Notes: generated by a model from the sequence alone, not told the origin. A stretch of 38,462 bases of DNA from JAMLIN01 sp041676645 (GCA_041676645.1 JBAYRO010000028.1:1-38462), one strand, 5' to 3'. Positions 1-9,905 are shown, counted from the stretch's first letter. Numbers and translations are program-made.

Positions 1-5
1 CACGC

Positions 6-38
6 AAAAAAGTCCCGGGACCGCGCGGGGCCCGGGAC
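6..38 (-). terminator. Intrinsic terminator after the histone-like gene
   Basis: Read on the minus strand, an 8-bp perfect GC-rich inverted repeat (arms 12-19 and 31-38) is followed at once by a run of six T (6-11). This is the classic Rho-independent layout. It sits about 70 bases past the stop of the lysine/alanine-rich protein gene and would end its transcript. On the plus strand no T run follows the stem, so it looks one-directional. Confidence 0.8.
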
Positions 39-109
39 CAAAGCGAGTCGGGTTGCCAATGCTGCCGGCAACCCCGGGTTCAGCTTACGAACCCTGGGCG
101 CTCACGCGC

Positions 110-811
110 TCAGGGCTTGCTGCTCGTCGGGAACGGCCAGGCGGCGACGGGCGCCGCCTTGCGTGCAGCGGGTTTGCGCGCGGTGGCCTTGCGAGCCGCC
201 GGCTTCTTCGCTGCAACCTTCTTTGCCGCAGGTTTCCTGGCTGCCGTCTTCTTCGCGGCGGGCTTCCTGGCGGCGGTCTTCTTGGCCGCCGGCTTGCGGG
301 CTGCGGTCTTCTTCGCCGCCGGCTTGCGCGCCGTGGTCTTCTTGGCCGCCGTCTTCTTCGCGGCGGGCTTCCTGGCCGCGGTCTTCTTGGCCGCCGGCTT
401 GCGGGCCGTGGTCTTCTTCGCCGCCGCCTTCCGGGCCGTGGTCTTCTTCGCCGCGGTCTTCCTGGCTGCGGTCTTCTTCGCGGCCGTCTTCTTCGCGGCG
501 GGCTTCCTGGCTGCGGTCTTCTTGGCTGCGGTCTTGCGGGCCGTCGTCTTCTTGGCGGCAGTCTTCTTCGCTGCAACCTTCTTCGCCGCCGGCTTGCGCG
601 CCGTGGTCTTCTTGGCTGCGGTCTTCTTGGCTGCGACCTTCCTTGCGGCCGGCTTGCGGGCAGCGGTCTTCTTCGCCGCCGGTTTCTTCGCCGCTACCTT
701 CTTTGCGGCGACGCGCTTGGCGGCCGGCTTCCTGGTCGCCTTGGTGGCGGCCTTCTTCGCGGCTGGCTTCTTGGCAGCCGGCTTCTTGGCGGCTTTCTTA
801 GCGGTAGCCAT
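110..811 (-). CDS. Histone H1-like Lys/Ala-rich DNA-binding protein
   Basis: A 233-residue protein made almost wholly of Lys, Ala, Arg, Thr and Pro. About 40 pentapeptide-like units of the form x-A-A-K/R-K run from near the N-terminus to about residue 217. A short non-repeat tail (about 219-233) contains Trp and Phe. Such proteins resemble the C-terminal tail of eukaryotic histone H1 and the bacterial AlgP/HctB-like group. By family knowledge they bind DNA non-specifically and compact the nucleoid. The ATG has a strong ribosome-binding site (AAGGAG) about 9 bases upstream, and an intrinsic terminator follows the gene, so it is probably its own transcription unit. No globular domain is visible. 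Repeat number in such genes often varies between strains. DNA binding is inferred from composition, not from a specific motif. Confidence 0.85.
   Translation of the reverse strand: MATAKKAAKKPAAKKPAAKKAATKATRKPAAKRVAAKKVAAKKPAAKKTAARKPAARKVAAKKTAAKKTTARKPAAKKVAAKKTAAKKTTARKTAAKKTAARKPAAKKTAAKKTAARKTAAKKTTARKAAAKKTTARKPAAKKTAARKPAAKKTAAKKTTARKPAAKKTAARKPAAKKTAARKPAAKKTAARKPAAKKVAAKKPAARKATARKPAARKAAPVAAWPFPTSSKP
160..805. repeat. Imperfect 15-bp tandem repeat inside the histone-like gene
   Basis: The DNA is a long run of imperfect 15-bp units (read on plus as variants of GCCGGCTTCTTGGCG) encoding the Lys/Ala-rich pentapeptides. Several longer blocks recur nearly unchanged. The array could expand or contract by slippage or recombination. 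Assemblies may mis-count the units. Confidence 0.8.
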
Positions 812-1111
812 GGACAGGACTCCTTATGATGGAAACGATCGGGAAACCCGATTCACCCGCCGTTCGGTGCCAGCGGTATCGGGCCATTCATCGGCGCAAG
901 AAAATCGGCCCCCAGGGGAACCCTTCCAACGCTAATGAATTCGGTTCGCGAAGCGGATCCGGCCAGGCATCCGGTCGGCTTCGGGGGCGATGCGAAGGAG
1001 GCAGTCCCGAAGAGCGCCGCGCATCGCGCGCGGCTGCTCGTGTTGCCGATTCGGGTTGCGGGTTTCCTGTTCGCCCTCAATTCGAGTCCTGTGTGCGGGT
1101 CGCCGTCGCGT
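812..1111. other. Intergenic region between nrdB and the histone-like gene
   Basis: 300 bases without a convincing gene. It must carry the minus-strand promoter of the histone-like gene and the end of the nrdB transcript. Apart from the ribosome-binding site just before 811, I see no good -35/-10 pair and no hairpin followed by a T run. A GC-rich inverted repeat near 1013-1030 has no U tract. Open frames crossing this stretch do not resemble known proteins. Confidence 0.5.
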
Positions 1112-2296
1112 TCAGTCCCAGCTCAGGGCGCCGCCCGTCTGGTATTCGATGACCCGCGTTTCGAAGAAGTTGCGTTCCTTCTTCAGGTCGATCATCTCGC
1201 TCATCCACGGGAAGGGATTGTCTTCCTGCGGGAACATCGGATCGAGTCCGATCTGCTGCGCCCTGCGGTTCGCGATGAAGCGCAGGTACGACTTGAACAT
1301 CGGCGCATTGAGGCCGAGCACGCCGCGCGGCATGGTGTCTTCGGCGTACGCATACTCGAGCTCGACCGCCTGCTGGAACAGTCCGCGAATCTCCTCGCGG
1401 AACTGCGGCGTCCACAACTGCGGGTTCTCGAGCTTGATCGTGTTGATCAGGTCGATGCCGAAATTGCAGTGCATGGATTCGTCACGCAGGATGTACTGGT
1501 ACTGCTCGGCCGCGCCGGTCATCTTGTTCTGCCGACCGAGCGCGAGGATCTGCACGAAGCCGACATAGAAGAACAGCCCTTCCATCAGGCAGGCGAAGAC
1601 GATCAGCGACTTGAGCAGCGCCTGGTCGGACTCGAGCGTACCGGTGCGGAAGTTCGGATCGGTCAGCGTCTCGATGAACGGGATCAGGAACTCGTCCTTG
1701 TCCCGGATCGAGCCGATCTCGCGGTAGGCGTTGAAGATCTCGCCTTCATCGAGCCCGAGGGACTCGACGATGTACTGGTAGGCATGCGTGTGGATCGCTT
1801 CCTCGAAGGCCTGGCGCAACAGGAACTGCCGGCATTCGGGCGCGGTGATGTGCCGGTAGGTACCGAGCACGATGTTGTTCGCGGCAAGGGAATCGGCGGT
1901 GACGAAGAAGCCCAGGTTGCGCTTGACCAGCCGCCGTTCGTCCTCGGTGAGCCCGTTCGGCGACTTCCACATCTCGATGTCGCGGCTCATGTTGATCTCC
2001 TGCGGCATCCAGTGGTTCGCGCAGGTTGCGAGGTACTTTTCCCAGGCCCACTTGTACTTGAACGGCACCAGCTGGTTCACGTCCGAGGAACCATTGATGA
2101 CGCGCTTGTCCTCGATGCGCACACGCTCGCCGTCGAGGTTCGGTGCGTCGGCGACGCGGCGCTCTTCCGCCGGGGCGGAGGCGGAACGGGAAGCCGCGAC
2201 TTCATGGATCGCGGTTCGGACTTCGGGGCGCGCCATCGATCCGGCACCAGGGCTCGGCATGTTCGGGCTTGCGTTCGGTTCGTCCCAGCTCAGCAT
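1112..2296 (-). CDS. nrdB: Ribonucleoside-diphosphate reductase, beta subunit (class Ia)
   Basis: The 394-residue radical-generating subunit of aerobic ribonucleotide reductase, which supplies deoxyribonucleotides together with NrdA. By alignment to the E. coli protein the di-iron ligands are Asp135, Glu166, His169, Glu239, Glu273 and His276. The radical tyrosine is Tyr173, in the pattern E-A-I-H-T-H-A-Y, so this is a tyrosyl-radical (class Ia) and not a Phe-type (class Ic) enzyme. The C-terminus (GGALSWD) is the flexible tail that docks on NrdA. The N-terminus has about 60 extra, probably disordered residues. It starts with MLSWDE, echoing the C-terminal motif. It lies downstream of nrdA on the same strand with a 225-bp gap holding a strong stem-loop and a possible promoter of its own. 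The ribosome-binding site is weak. Confidence 0.96.
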   Translation of the reverse strand: MLSWDEPNASPNMPSPGAGSMARPEVRTAIHEVAASRSASAPAEERRVADAPNLDGERVRIEDKRVINGSSDVNQLVPFKYKWAWEKYLATCANHWMPQEINMSRDIEMWKSPNGLTEDERRLVKRNLGFFVTADSLAANNIVLGTYRHITAPECRQFLLRQAFEEAIHTHAYQYIVESLGLDEGEIFNAYREIGSIRDKDEFLIPFIETLTDPNFRTGTLESDQALLKSLIVFACLMEGLFFYVGFVQILALGRQNKMTGAAEQYQYILRDESMHCNFGIDLINTIKLENPQLWTPQFREEIRGLFQQAVELEYAYAEDTMPRGVLGLNAPMFKSYLRFIANRRAQQIGLDPMFPQEDNPFPWMSEMIDLKKERNFFETRVIEYQTGGALSWD

Positions 2297-2369
2297 CTCA
2301 AATCTCGCTTTAATACTTGTCGTTAACTAACTGTAGAAACGCGAGATTCCGTTGTTATGCACAGGCGGA

Positions 2370-2398
2370 ATCTTACGGATCTTGTTTATCGGGTGCAA
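2370..2398 (-). promoter_or_regulatory. Possible nrdB promoter
   Basis: In an AT-richer patch upstream of nrdB the minus strand reads TTGCAC (2398-2393), a 17-base spacer, then TAAGAT (2375-2370). Spacing is ideal but the hexamers match the sigma70 consensus only 3/6 and 4/6. It would let nrdB be transcribed apart from nrdA. Weak evidence. Confidence 0.35.
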
Positions 2399-2478
2399 CG
2401 AATTGACCAACTGCCTTGACTTTTTGTTGTCGGCATTGGTGTCCGCGCAACACAAACATGCTTCGATGCACACCTTCT

Positions 2479-2512
2479 TCGATGGCACCGGCATTGCTGC
2501 CGGTGCCATCGA
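2479..2512. other. Perfect 15-bp stem-loop between nrdA and nrdB
   Basis: Arms 2479-2493 and 2498-2512 are perfectly complementary with a 4-base loop (TTGC), starting 9 bases past the nrdA stop codon. Neither side is followed by a T run, so it is not a standard intrinsic terminator. It may protect the nrdA 3' end or reduce read-through into nrdB, setting the subunit ratio (inference). Confidence 0.75.
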
Positions 2513-2521
2513 TCGCTTCGA

Positions 2522-5476
2522 CTACTGGCACGCTTCGCAATCGGGATCATCGATTGCGCAGAACGCCGGCGATGCTTCCCCGATCGTGTCGTGCGAACGC
2601 GCGCCGCTCGCATAACTGAAACCGGCCGAGGCAATGCCGTCGGATGCGACTGCGTTCAACTGGCCGATCTTGTCGGTCGTCGACTTCTCGGCGCTGGTGG
2701 CGCCGAGCGCGCGCAGGTAGTAGGTGGTCTTGAGTCCGCGCATCCACGCGAGCATGTAGGTGTCGTGCAGCTTCTTGCCCGACGCGCCCGCCATGTAGAT
2801 GTTCAGCGACTGCGCCTGGTCGATCCACTTCTGACGCCGCGCCGCCGCCTCGACCAGCCATGAAGGATCGACTTCGAAGGCGGTGGCGTAGATCTCGCGC
2901 AGCTCCTGGGGGATGCGGTCGATCTTCGAGAGCGAGCCGTCGAAGAACTTCAGGTCGGACACCATCACCTCGTCCCACAGCCCGAGCCGCTTGAGGTCGC
3001 GCACCAGGAACTGGTTGACCACCGTGAACTCGCCCGAGAGGTTGGACTTGACGTAGAGGTTCTGGAAGGTGGGCTCGATGCAGGCGGACACGCCGATGAT
3101 GTTCGAGATCGTCGCCGTCGGCGCGATCGCCACGCAGTTGGAATTGCGCATGCCGTGCGTCGCGATCCGGTCGCGCAGCGCCTGCCAGTCGAGCGTCTCG
3201 CTCTGGTCGACCTCGAGATAGCCACCCCGCTGCGACTCGAGCAACTGCAGCGAGTCGCGCGGCATGATCCCCCGGTCCCACAGCGAACCCTTGAAAGTGG
3301 AATAGCGGCCGCGCTCCTCGGCAAGCTCGGACGAAGCCCAGTAGGCGTTGTAGCAGATCGCTTCCATCGAGCGATCCGCGAACTCGACCGCGGTCGGGCT
3401 GGCGTAGGACACCCGCATCTGGTGCAGGCAATCCTGGAAGCCCATCAGGCCGAGGCCGACCGGGCGGTGGCGCAGGTTCGAATTGCGGGCCTTGCCGACC
3501 GCGTAGTAGTTGATGTCGACGACGTTGTCGAGCATCCGCATCGCGGTACGGATGGTGCGACGCAGCTTCTCGTGGTCGAGCTCCCAGCCACCGATGGCCG
3601 CCGGGCCGTCCGAGGGCTTGAGATGGGCGAGCAGGTTGACCGAGCCGAGGTTGCACACGGCGATCTCGGAATCACTGGTGTTCAGGGTGATCTCGGTGCA
3701 CAGGTTCGAGCTGTGGACCACCCCGACATGCTGCTGCGGCGAGCGCAGGTTGCACGGATCCTTGAAGGTCAGCCAGGGATGACCGGTCTCGAACAGCATC
3801 GAGAGCATGCGTCGCCACAGGTCGACCGCCTTCACGGTCTTGAACAGGCGCAGCTCGCCGCTGGCCGCCTTCTGCTCGTAGCGCAGGTAGGCGGCCTCGA
3901 ACTCGGTGCCGACCTTCTCGTGCAGGTCGGGGCAGTCGGCCGGGGAGAACAGCGTCCAGTCGGCGTTCTCGGCGACCCGCTTCATGAACAGGTCCGGAAT
4001 CCAGTTGGCGGTGTTCATGTCGTGCGTGCGCCGCCGGTCGTCGCCGGTGTTCTTGCGCAGCTCAAGGAACTCCTCGATGTCGAGGTGCCAGGTCTCGAGG
4101 TAGGCGCAGACCGCACCCTTGCGCTTGCCGCCCTGGTTGACCGCGACCGCGGTGTCGTTGACAACCTTGAGGAAGGGGACGACGCCCTGGCTCTTGCCGT
4201 TGGTGCCGCGGATGTGGCTGCCCAGCGCGCGCACCGGCGTCCAGTCGTTGCCCAGGCCGCCGGCGTACTTGGCCAGCAGCGCGTTCTCCTTGATCGCCTC
4301 GTAGATGCCGTCGAGATCGTCCGAGACGGTCGTCAGGTAGCACGAGGACAGCTGCGAACGCTGGGTACCGGAATTGAACAGGGTCGGCGTGGAGCTCATG
4401 AAGTCGAACTTCGAGAGCAGTTCGTAGAACTCGATCGCCCGCGCCTCGCGGTCGACCTCGTTGAGGGCCAGGCCCATCGCCACCCGCATGAAGAAGGCCT
4501 GCGGCAGTTCGATCCGGCGCTCGTCGACATGCAGGAAATAACGGTCGTAGAGCGTCTGCAGCCCGAGGTAGGAGAACTGCAGGTCCCGCTGCGCGTCGAT
4601 CGCCGCGCCGATCCGCGCCAGGTCGAACTGCAGCAGGGCCTCGTCGAGCCGGCCGGCCTCGACGCCGCGCCGGATGAAGCGCGGGAAGTACTCGGCGTAG
4701 CGCTCGGCCATCTCGGCCTGGGGCACCTCGGCGCCGAGGACCTCGCGGCGGATGGTGTGCAGCAGCAGCCGGGAGGTGACCAGGCTGTAGTCGGGATCCT
4801 TCTCGATCAGGGCGCGCGCCGAGAGGATGGCCGAGCGGTGGACCTCTTCGAGGGAAACGCCGTCGTAGAGATTCTTGAGCGTGTCGCGCAGCACCGGTGC
4901 GCCGTCGACATGCTCGCCCAGGCCCTCGCAGGCGCTTTCGATGAGACGCGCCAGCGCGCCTTCGTCGAGCGGAGTGGCCACGCCGTTGTCGACCACATGC
5001 AGCACCGGCGCGGCGGGCGCCTCGCCCGCCGCGACCTGCTTCTCGCGAGCCGCGGCGCGTTCCTGCGCGCGACGCTCGCGATAGAGCACGTAGGCGCGGG
5101 CGACCTCGTGTTCGCCCGAGCGCATCAGGGCGAGCTCGACATGGTCCTGCACATCCTCGATATGGAAGGTGGCGCCACCGGGCTTGCCGCGCACCAGCGC
5201 CGCGACCACGTTGCCGGTGAGTTCCTCGACCAGCTTGCGAATGCGCGCCGAAGCCGCGCCCTGCCCTCCGCTGACCGCGAGGAAGGCCTTGGTCATCGCG
5301 ATCGAGATCTTGCCGGGCTCGAAGACCACGACCGATCCGTTGCGCCGGATGAGGCGGAAGTCCTCGTAGCGGATCCCCGCGAGGTTGGTGTTGTCGTCGG
5401 CGCTCGCGGGGACGGCGGCGCTGCGCTCGGAAGGCACATGGGAAACCGTCGTCGGACGGTCGGCGATCCGTTGCAT
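2522..5476 (-). CDS. nrdA: Ribonucleoside-diphosphate reductase, alpha subunit
   Basis: The 984-residue catalytic subunit reducing ribonucleoside diphosphates. An N-terminal ATP-cone (about 37-140) senses ATP/dATP. A second, degenerate cone-like segment (about 155-245) follows, as in the longer Pseudomonas-type NrdA. The catalytic barrel carries Cys379 (SSCYL), the N-L-C-T-E active-site stretch (Asn591, Cys593, Glu595) and Cys608 (AVCNLGSVNL), matching E. coli Cys225, Asn437, Cys439, Glu441 and Cys462. The C-terminal tail ends in a Cys980-x-x-Cys983 pair that would relay electrons from thioredoxin or glutaredoxin. The ATG has GGAGAG 7 bases upstream. A promoter with two NrdR-box-like sites lies about 190 bases upstream, giving a long leader. 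Confidence 0.97.
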   Translation of the reverse strand: MQRIADRPTTVSHVPSERSAAVPASADDNTNLAGIRYEDFRLIRRNGSVVVFEPGKISIAMTKAFLAVSGGQGAASARIRKLVEELTGNVVAALVRGKPGGATFHIEDVQDHVELALMRSGEHEVARAYVLYRERRAQERAAAREKQVAAGEAPAAPVLHVVDNGVATPLDEGALARLIESACEGLGEHVDGAPVLRDTLKNLYDGVSLEEVHRSAILSARALIEKDPDYSLVTSRLLLHTIRREVLGAEVPQAEMAERYAEYFPRFIRRGVEAGRLDEALLQFDLARIGAAIDAQRDLQFSYLGLQTLYDRYFLHVDERRIELPQAFFMRVAMGLALNEVDREARAIEFYELLSKFDFMSSTPTLFNSGTQRSQLSSCYLTTVSDDLDGIYEAIKENALLAKYAGGLGNDWTPVRALGSHIRGTNGKSQGVVPFLKVVNDTAVAVNQGGKRKGAVCAYLETWHLDIEEFLELRKNTGDDRRRTHDMNTANWIPDLFMKRVAENADWTLFSPADCPDLHEKVGTEFEAAYLRYEQKAASGELRLFKTVKAVDLWRRMLSMLFETGHPWLTFKDPCNLRSPQQHVGVVHSSNLCTEITLNTSDSEIAVCNLGSVNLLAHLKPSDGPAAIGGWELDHEKLRRTIRTAMRMLDNVVDINYYAVGKARNSNLRHRPVGLGLMGFQDCLHQMRVSYASPTAVEFADRSMEAICYNAYWASSELAEERGRYSTFKGSLWDRGIMPRDSLQLLESQRGGYLEVDQSETLDWQALRDRIATHGMRNSNCVAIAPTATISNIIGVSACIEPTFQNLYVKSNLSGEFTVVNQFLVRDLKRLGLWDEVMVSDLKFFDGSLSKIDRIPQELREIYATAFEVDPSWLVEAAARRQKWIDQAQSLNIYMAGASGKKLHDTYMLAWMRGLKTTYYLRALGATSAEKSTTDKIGQLNAVASDGIASAGFSYASGARSHDTIGEASPAFCAIDDPDCEACQ

Positions 5477-5633
5477 CTGTTGGCTCTCCGGTGGAAATCA
5501 GTACCAGGAACTCGCGGCTCCGACGATGGGCCGTGCGGATCGGTCCGCCCCCTGCCACGTCGGCGAGTTATCGTTGCTTTGTGTTCCGCGCGATCCGCCA
5601 GCCCGGTTCTCTGGGCGGCGCATCGATTCCGAT

Positions 5634-5649
5634 GCACTAGATATGGGGT
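5634..5649. promoter_or_regulatory. NrdR box-like site (downstream copy)
   Basis: GCACTAGATATGGGGT matches the palindromic NrdR-box consensus acaCwAtATaTwGtGt at 12 of 16 positions, including the central AT-rich core. It lies about 15-30 bases inside the predicted nrdA transcript. NrdR is the ATP/dATP-sensing repressor of ribonucleotide reductase genes. Its own gene is not in this window. Confidence 0.65.
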
Positions 5650-5664
5650 TCGGATCGCTCGGTG

Positions 5665-5680
5665 CCGCTAATTGTAGGGG
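5665..5680. promoter_or_regulatory. NrdR box-like site (over the -10)
   Basis: CCGCTAATTGTAGGGG matches the NrdR consensus at 9 of 16 positions and keeps the outer CTA and TAG half-site cores. Its start is 31 bp from that of the site at 5634, about three helical turns, the spacing known for paired NrdR boxes. It covers the predicted nrdA -10 hexamer, so binding would block transcription. Confidence 0.6.
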
Positions 5681-5699
5681 CGGCCCGCACTGCGATCAA
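5671..5699 (-). promoter_or_regulatory. nrdA promoter (sigma70 type)
   Basis: On the minus strand TTGATC (5699-5694), a 17-base spacer, then TACAAT (5676-5671). The -35 matches 4/6 and the -10 5/6 of the consensus. Predicted start near 5664. The overlap with two NrdR-like sites supports it as the regulated nrdA promoter. Confidence 0.7.
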
Positions 5700-5863
5700 G
5701 CAGGGAGCCTGCCGCGGGCAAGCTTCTTCCCGACTTCGCCCGGCCCCCATTCGCGCAAAGGCGCGCCGATGCTGGACACCAGCGCCCGAAGCCAGCAACG
5801 ACGCCGTCCACGGACGGGTTTCGCCCGGACGGGCGCGCCAGTGCTGCGTCGACGCGGAGCTGC

Positions 5864-6472
5864 TCAGCGTTCCGGAATACCCATTGCGACGACGTTGTCC
5901 GGCAACGGACGCACGAGCCCGGCGAAGGCTGGCAGCGCCAGCACCTGGTCCCAGTCGAAATACGGGCCCGGATCGATCTTCCGCCCGGGCGCGATGTCGG
6001 CATGGCCGACGGCGAAGCGCAACCGGTAGCGTCGCCGCAGGACGGCAACGGTGCTGGCCAGTCGGGCGTACTGGCGCCGGGTGAAGCGATGATGCTCATC
6101 GCCGACCAGTTCGATCCCGATGGAGAAGTCGTTGCAGGCCGAGCGTTCGAGCAGGCTCGATACCCCGGCGTGCCAGGCACGGTCATCGCAGGACACGAAC
6201 TGCAGGAGCTCGCCGCGCCGGCCGATCAGCAGATGCGAGGAGACCCGCAGGCCCTCGAGGTCGGCCAGGTCCGGACGGCCGTGGACATCGAGCCGATTGC
6301 AGAACAGGGCCTCGACGGTCGTCGTCGCGAAGCGGCCCGGCGGCAGGCTGATGAAATGGATGACGACGGTGTCGACGGCTGTGGCCGGCCTGCTGTCGTG
6401 GTTGGGCGACGGACAGCGACGAGCCCGTGCGAGCCAGCCCGGCGCCCGCGCATCGAAACCGCGGCTGTCCAC
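5864..6472 (-). CDS. ampD: 1,6-anhydro-N-acetylmuramyl-L-alanine amidase AmpD
   Basis: The 202-residue cytoplasmic zinc amidase of the Amidase_2 family. It splits the lactyl-amide bond of anhydro-muropeptides during cell-wall recycling, and in species with AmpR its loss induces beta-lactamase. Zinc ligands are His39 (VIHFISLPPG), His157 and Asp167 (GHADIAPGRKIDPG). Glu121 in SIGIELVG is the likely catalytic acid. The size fits AmpD, without the signal peptide of AmiD-type enzymes. The start is a GTG that directly follows the TAG stop of the upstream pilR-like gene with no gap, so translation is probably coupled. The first 30 residues are less conserved, and a slightly later start cannot be excluded. 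Confidence 0.93.
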   Translation of the reverse strand: MDSRGFDARAPGWLARARRCPSPNHDSRPATAVDTVVIHFISLPPGRFATTTVEALFCNRLDVHGRPDLADLEGLRVSSHLLIGRRGELLQFVSCDDRAWHAGVSSLLERSACNDFSIGIELVGDEHHRFTRRQYARLASTVAVLRRRYRLRFAVGHADIAPGRKIDPGPYFDWDQVLALPAFAGLVRPLPDNVVAMGIPER

Positions 6473-7932
<1,460 letters not shown>

Positions 7933-7936
<4 letters not shown>

Positions 7937-9627
7937 CGTATTGCGTCGCTCCCCGCCGGCCTGGGCTCGATCACGAAGCCGCCGCCGTATCGCCCGCTCC
8001 CGCCCCGTTCGTAACGTATCCCGGCGCCGTTGGCGCCACAGAGTTCGCGGGCAAGGTAAAGGCCGAGGCCGGTGCCGCGCCCCTCGGTGGTGAAGAATGG
8101 CTCGAAGGCATGGCGCAGCGCCTCTTCCGACATGCCCGGCCCATCGTCCATGATCCGCAATTCTAGGCGATCGCCCGCCGTCTCGGCCCATTCTATCGAT
8201 ACCGCGCCCGCCGCCTGGCTGGCATAGCGCAGGGCATTGCCGACCAGGTTGGCGAGCACGCGGCGCAGGTGGTTCGAATCGAAGGCGATCGGACCGGTGC
8301 TGGGCGCCGACACCGCGAGCCGCCGCGGATCGACGCCGGCCTGGCGGACGAACTCCGCGGCGAACGCCGGCAGGAACCGCGCCATGTCGAGCGATTCGTC
8401 GCCGGAGCGGTCGCGCCGCGACAAGGACAGGACATCCTCGATGGTGCGGTCGATGCGCACGGTGTTGTCCTCGATGATGCTGGAGAGCCGGCGCAGGTTG
8501 GGTTCGGCCAGCCCCTCGCCGAGCAGGCCGTTGGCATGGCGGATCGCCGCGAGCGGATTACGGATCTCGTGGGCGATCGACGCCGACAGGCGGCCCATCG
8601 ACGCGAGCTTGAGCTGCTGGGCGCGCAGTTCGAGCTCGCGGATGTCCTCGATCAGCAGCACCGCATCGCTGTCGTCGTTCTCGCGCGCGCGCATCAAGCG
8701 CAGCCGCAGCTTCGGCATGGGCTCGCCGCCGGGCGCGCCGGCAAGCGGGGTGAACTCGCCCATGTACGGCGTCGCGCCCGACTGTTCGCGCCAGTTCAGG
8801 TACAGCGCCTGCAGGCCGCGCCAGGCCGGCCCGAGGACCCGCTCGAGGGTCGGCGCGCCACCGCCCGGCACGCGTTCGAAGGGATTGCCGGGCCGCCCGA
8901 CCATCTGCTGGGCGGCGCGATTCATGGTCCGCACCTTGCCCTGGGCGCTCACCACCACCACCCCGATGTCGAGTTCGGCAATGACCCGCTGCGTGACCGC
9001 GAGCTGGTTGCGCAGGTCCTCGCCGCGGCGATTGGCAAGCGCCTCCTGCTGGGACAGCCGGCCCGCCAGTGTATTGACGGCGATGGCGACCAGGAAGCAG
9101 GCGAGCCCGAAGAGGCCGGCGAGCAGTGATTCGGAAGGGTCGAGGGTACCGGCCCACCATGAGCGCAGTCCGGTCTCGGCCAGCAGGGCGAGCGTGCCGG
9201 CCGCCGCATAGACCGCCGAGGTGCGGGCATTGCTGATCACCGCGGCCGCCGCCACCGACGCCACGATCAGCACCCCGAGCCCGCCCCGGATGCCGCCGGC
9301 AACGCTCATCAGCAGCACGATCGCGACCAGGTCGGTCAGCAGCTGCAGGTCGCGAAGTGGCCGGAACTGCGGCTTGCCCCAGCGAATGGTCGCGAGGTAG
9401 CCGATGCCGAGCACGAGGTAGACGAAGGCGACGCTGCGAAAGCGCCCCGGGTTGTCGATGTCGATCAGGACCCGGCCGTCATAGCCCCAGGACGCCACCA
9501 GCAGGAGCGCGGCGAGCACCACCCGGCTGACCGAATACCAGCGCAGCGCCGTCCAGTGCGACGCCGAAACGGAAGGAACGGAGCTGGCATGGATCGTCGG
9601 CCGCGCGGACGACGGCGCCTCGCTCAT
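7933..9627 (-). CDS. pilS: Membrane sensor histidine kinase, PilS type
   Basis: A 564-residue kinase. The N-terminal membrane part has about five or six helices (about 30-190). A PAS-like linker follows (about 210-330), then a HisKA domain with phospho-acceptor His353 (IAHEIRNPL) and a HATPase domain with the N box (NLVGNAL) and G boxes (DDGPG, GTGLGL). This is the PilS architecture. In Pseudomonas PilS senses pilin in the inner membrane and controls PilR phosphorylation. The start at 9627 was chosen because its ATG overlaps the upstream small-gene stop (ATGA). The longer frame to 9714 only mirrors that gene. The stop in turn overlaps the pilR start, so the three genes are translationally coupled. 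Confidence 0.88.
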
Positions 9628-9860
9628 CGCGAAGCCGCCCGGCGATGCTCTTCGCTGCAATAGGTGCTGCCGCCGGCCCGTACCGCGTCCTCGCGGGGAA
9701 AGTGCACGCCGCAATGGGCGCAGCGATCCATCTCCAGCGCCCGCGGGCCGGCTTCGCTATCGCGTCGATGCGCGGCATCGCGCCGCTGGATGAGGCTGAC
9801 CGCGCGCGCCACGAGGAAGAAGGCGCCGAGGACCGCCAGCCAGAACACCACCTTACCCAT
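9624..9860 (-). CDS. Small membrane zinc-ribbon protein (PP0621 family)
   Basis: 78 residues. One N-terminal transmembrane helix (about 3-22) is followed by a soluble tail with a C-x-x-C pair (CAHC) and a later Cys and His (YCSEEH), which would bind zinc. It resembles the PP0621-type small proteins found just before pilS in many beta- and gammaproteobacteria. Function unknown. The stop overlaps the pilS start by 4 bp. A role in the Pil two-component system or in protein quality control is only a guess. Confidence 0.75.
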   Translation of the reverse strand: MGKVVFWLAVLGAFFLVARAVSLIQRRDAAHRRDSEAGPRALEMDRCAHCGVHFPREDAVRAGGSTYCSEEHRRAASR

Positions 9861-9905
9861 GCGAGATCCCCATCGTGATTGCAGCGGACATGCCCCACGC
9901 CCCGC

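Larger units (their letters stand above)
5477..5863. other. nrdA leader and promoter region
   Basis: 387 bases between ampD and nrdA. From the promoter at 5671-5699, transcription toward nrdA would start near 5664 and give a leader of about 190 nt. The leader is GC-rich with no riboswitch I recognise. The stretch 5700-5863 behind ampD holds only a short hairpin (5804-5817, no U tract). A 41-codon frame (5623 down to 5498) in the leader has no good ribosome-binding site. Confidence 0.6.

Noticed and set aside
117..935. Long plus-strand frame rich in Phe-Ala-Ala opposite the histone-like gene
   Set aside because: It is the mirror of the Lys/Ala codon repeats. It has no ribosome-binding site and resembles no known protein.
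935..2326. 463-codon plus-strand frame opposite nrdB
   Set aside because: It is antisense to a clear nrdB. High GC keeps the opposite frames open and the translation has no recognisable domain.
5498..5623. 41-codon upstream frame in the nrdA leader
   Set aside because: No ribosome-binding site and no regulatory codon run, so it cannot be supported as a leader peptide.
3155..5671. 838-codon plus-strand frame opposite nrdA
   Set aside because: Mirror frame of nrdA. Its composition (Arg, Leu, Asp, Gln-rich) is typical of antisense frames in GC-rich genes.
5804..5817. CCGTCC-AC-GGACGG hairpin behind ampD
   Set aside because: A 6-bp stem with a 2-base loop is sterically poor, and no T run follows.
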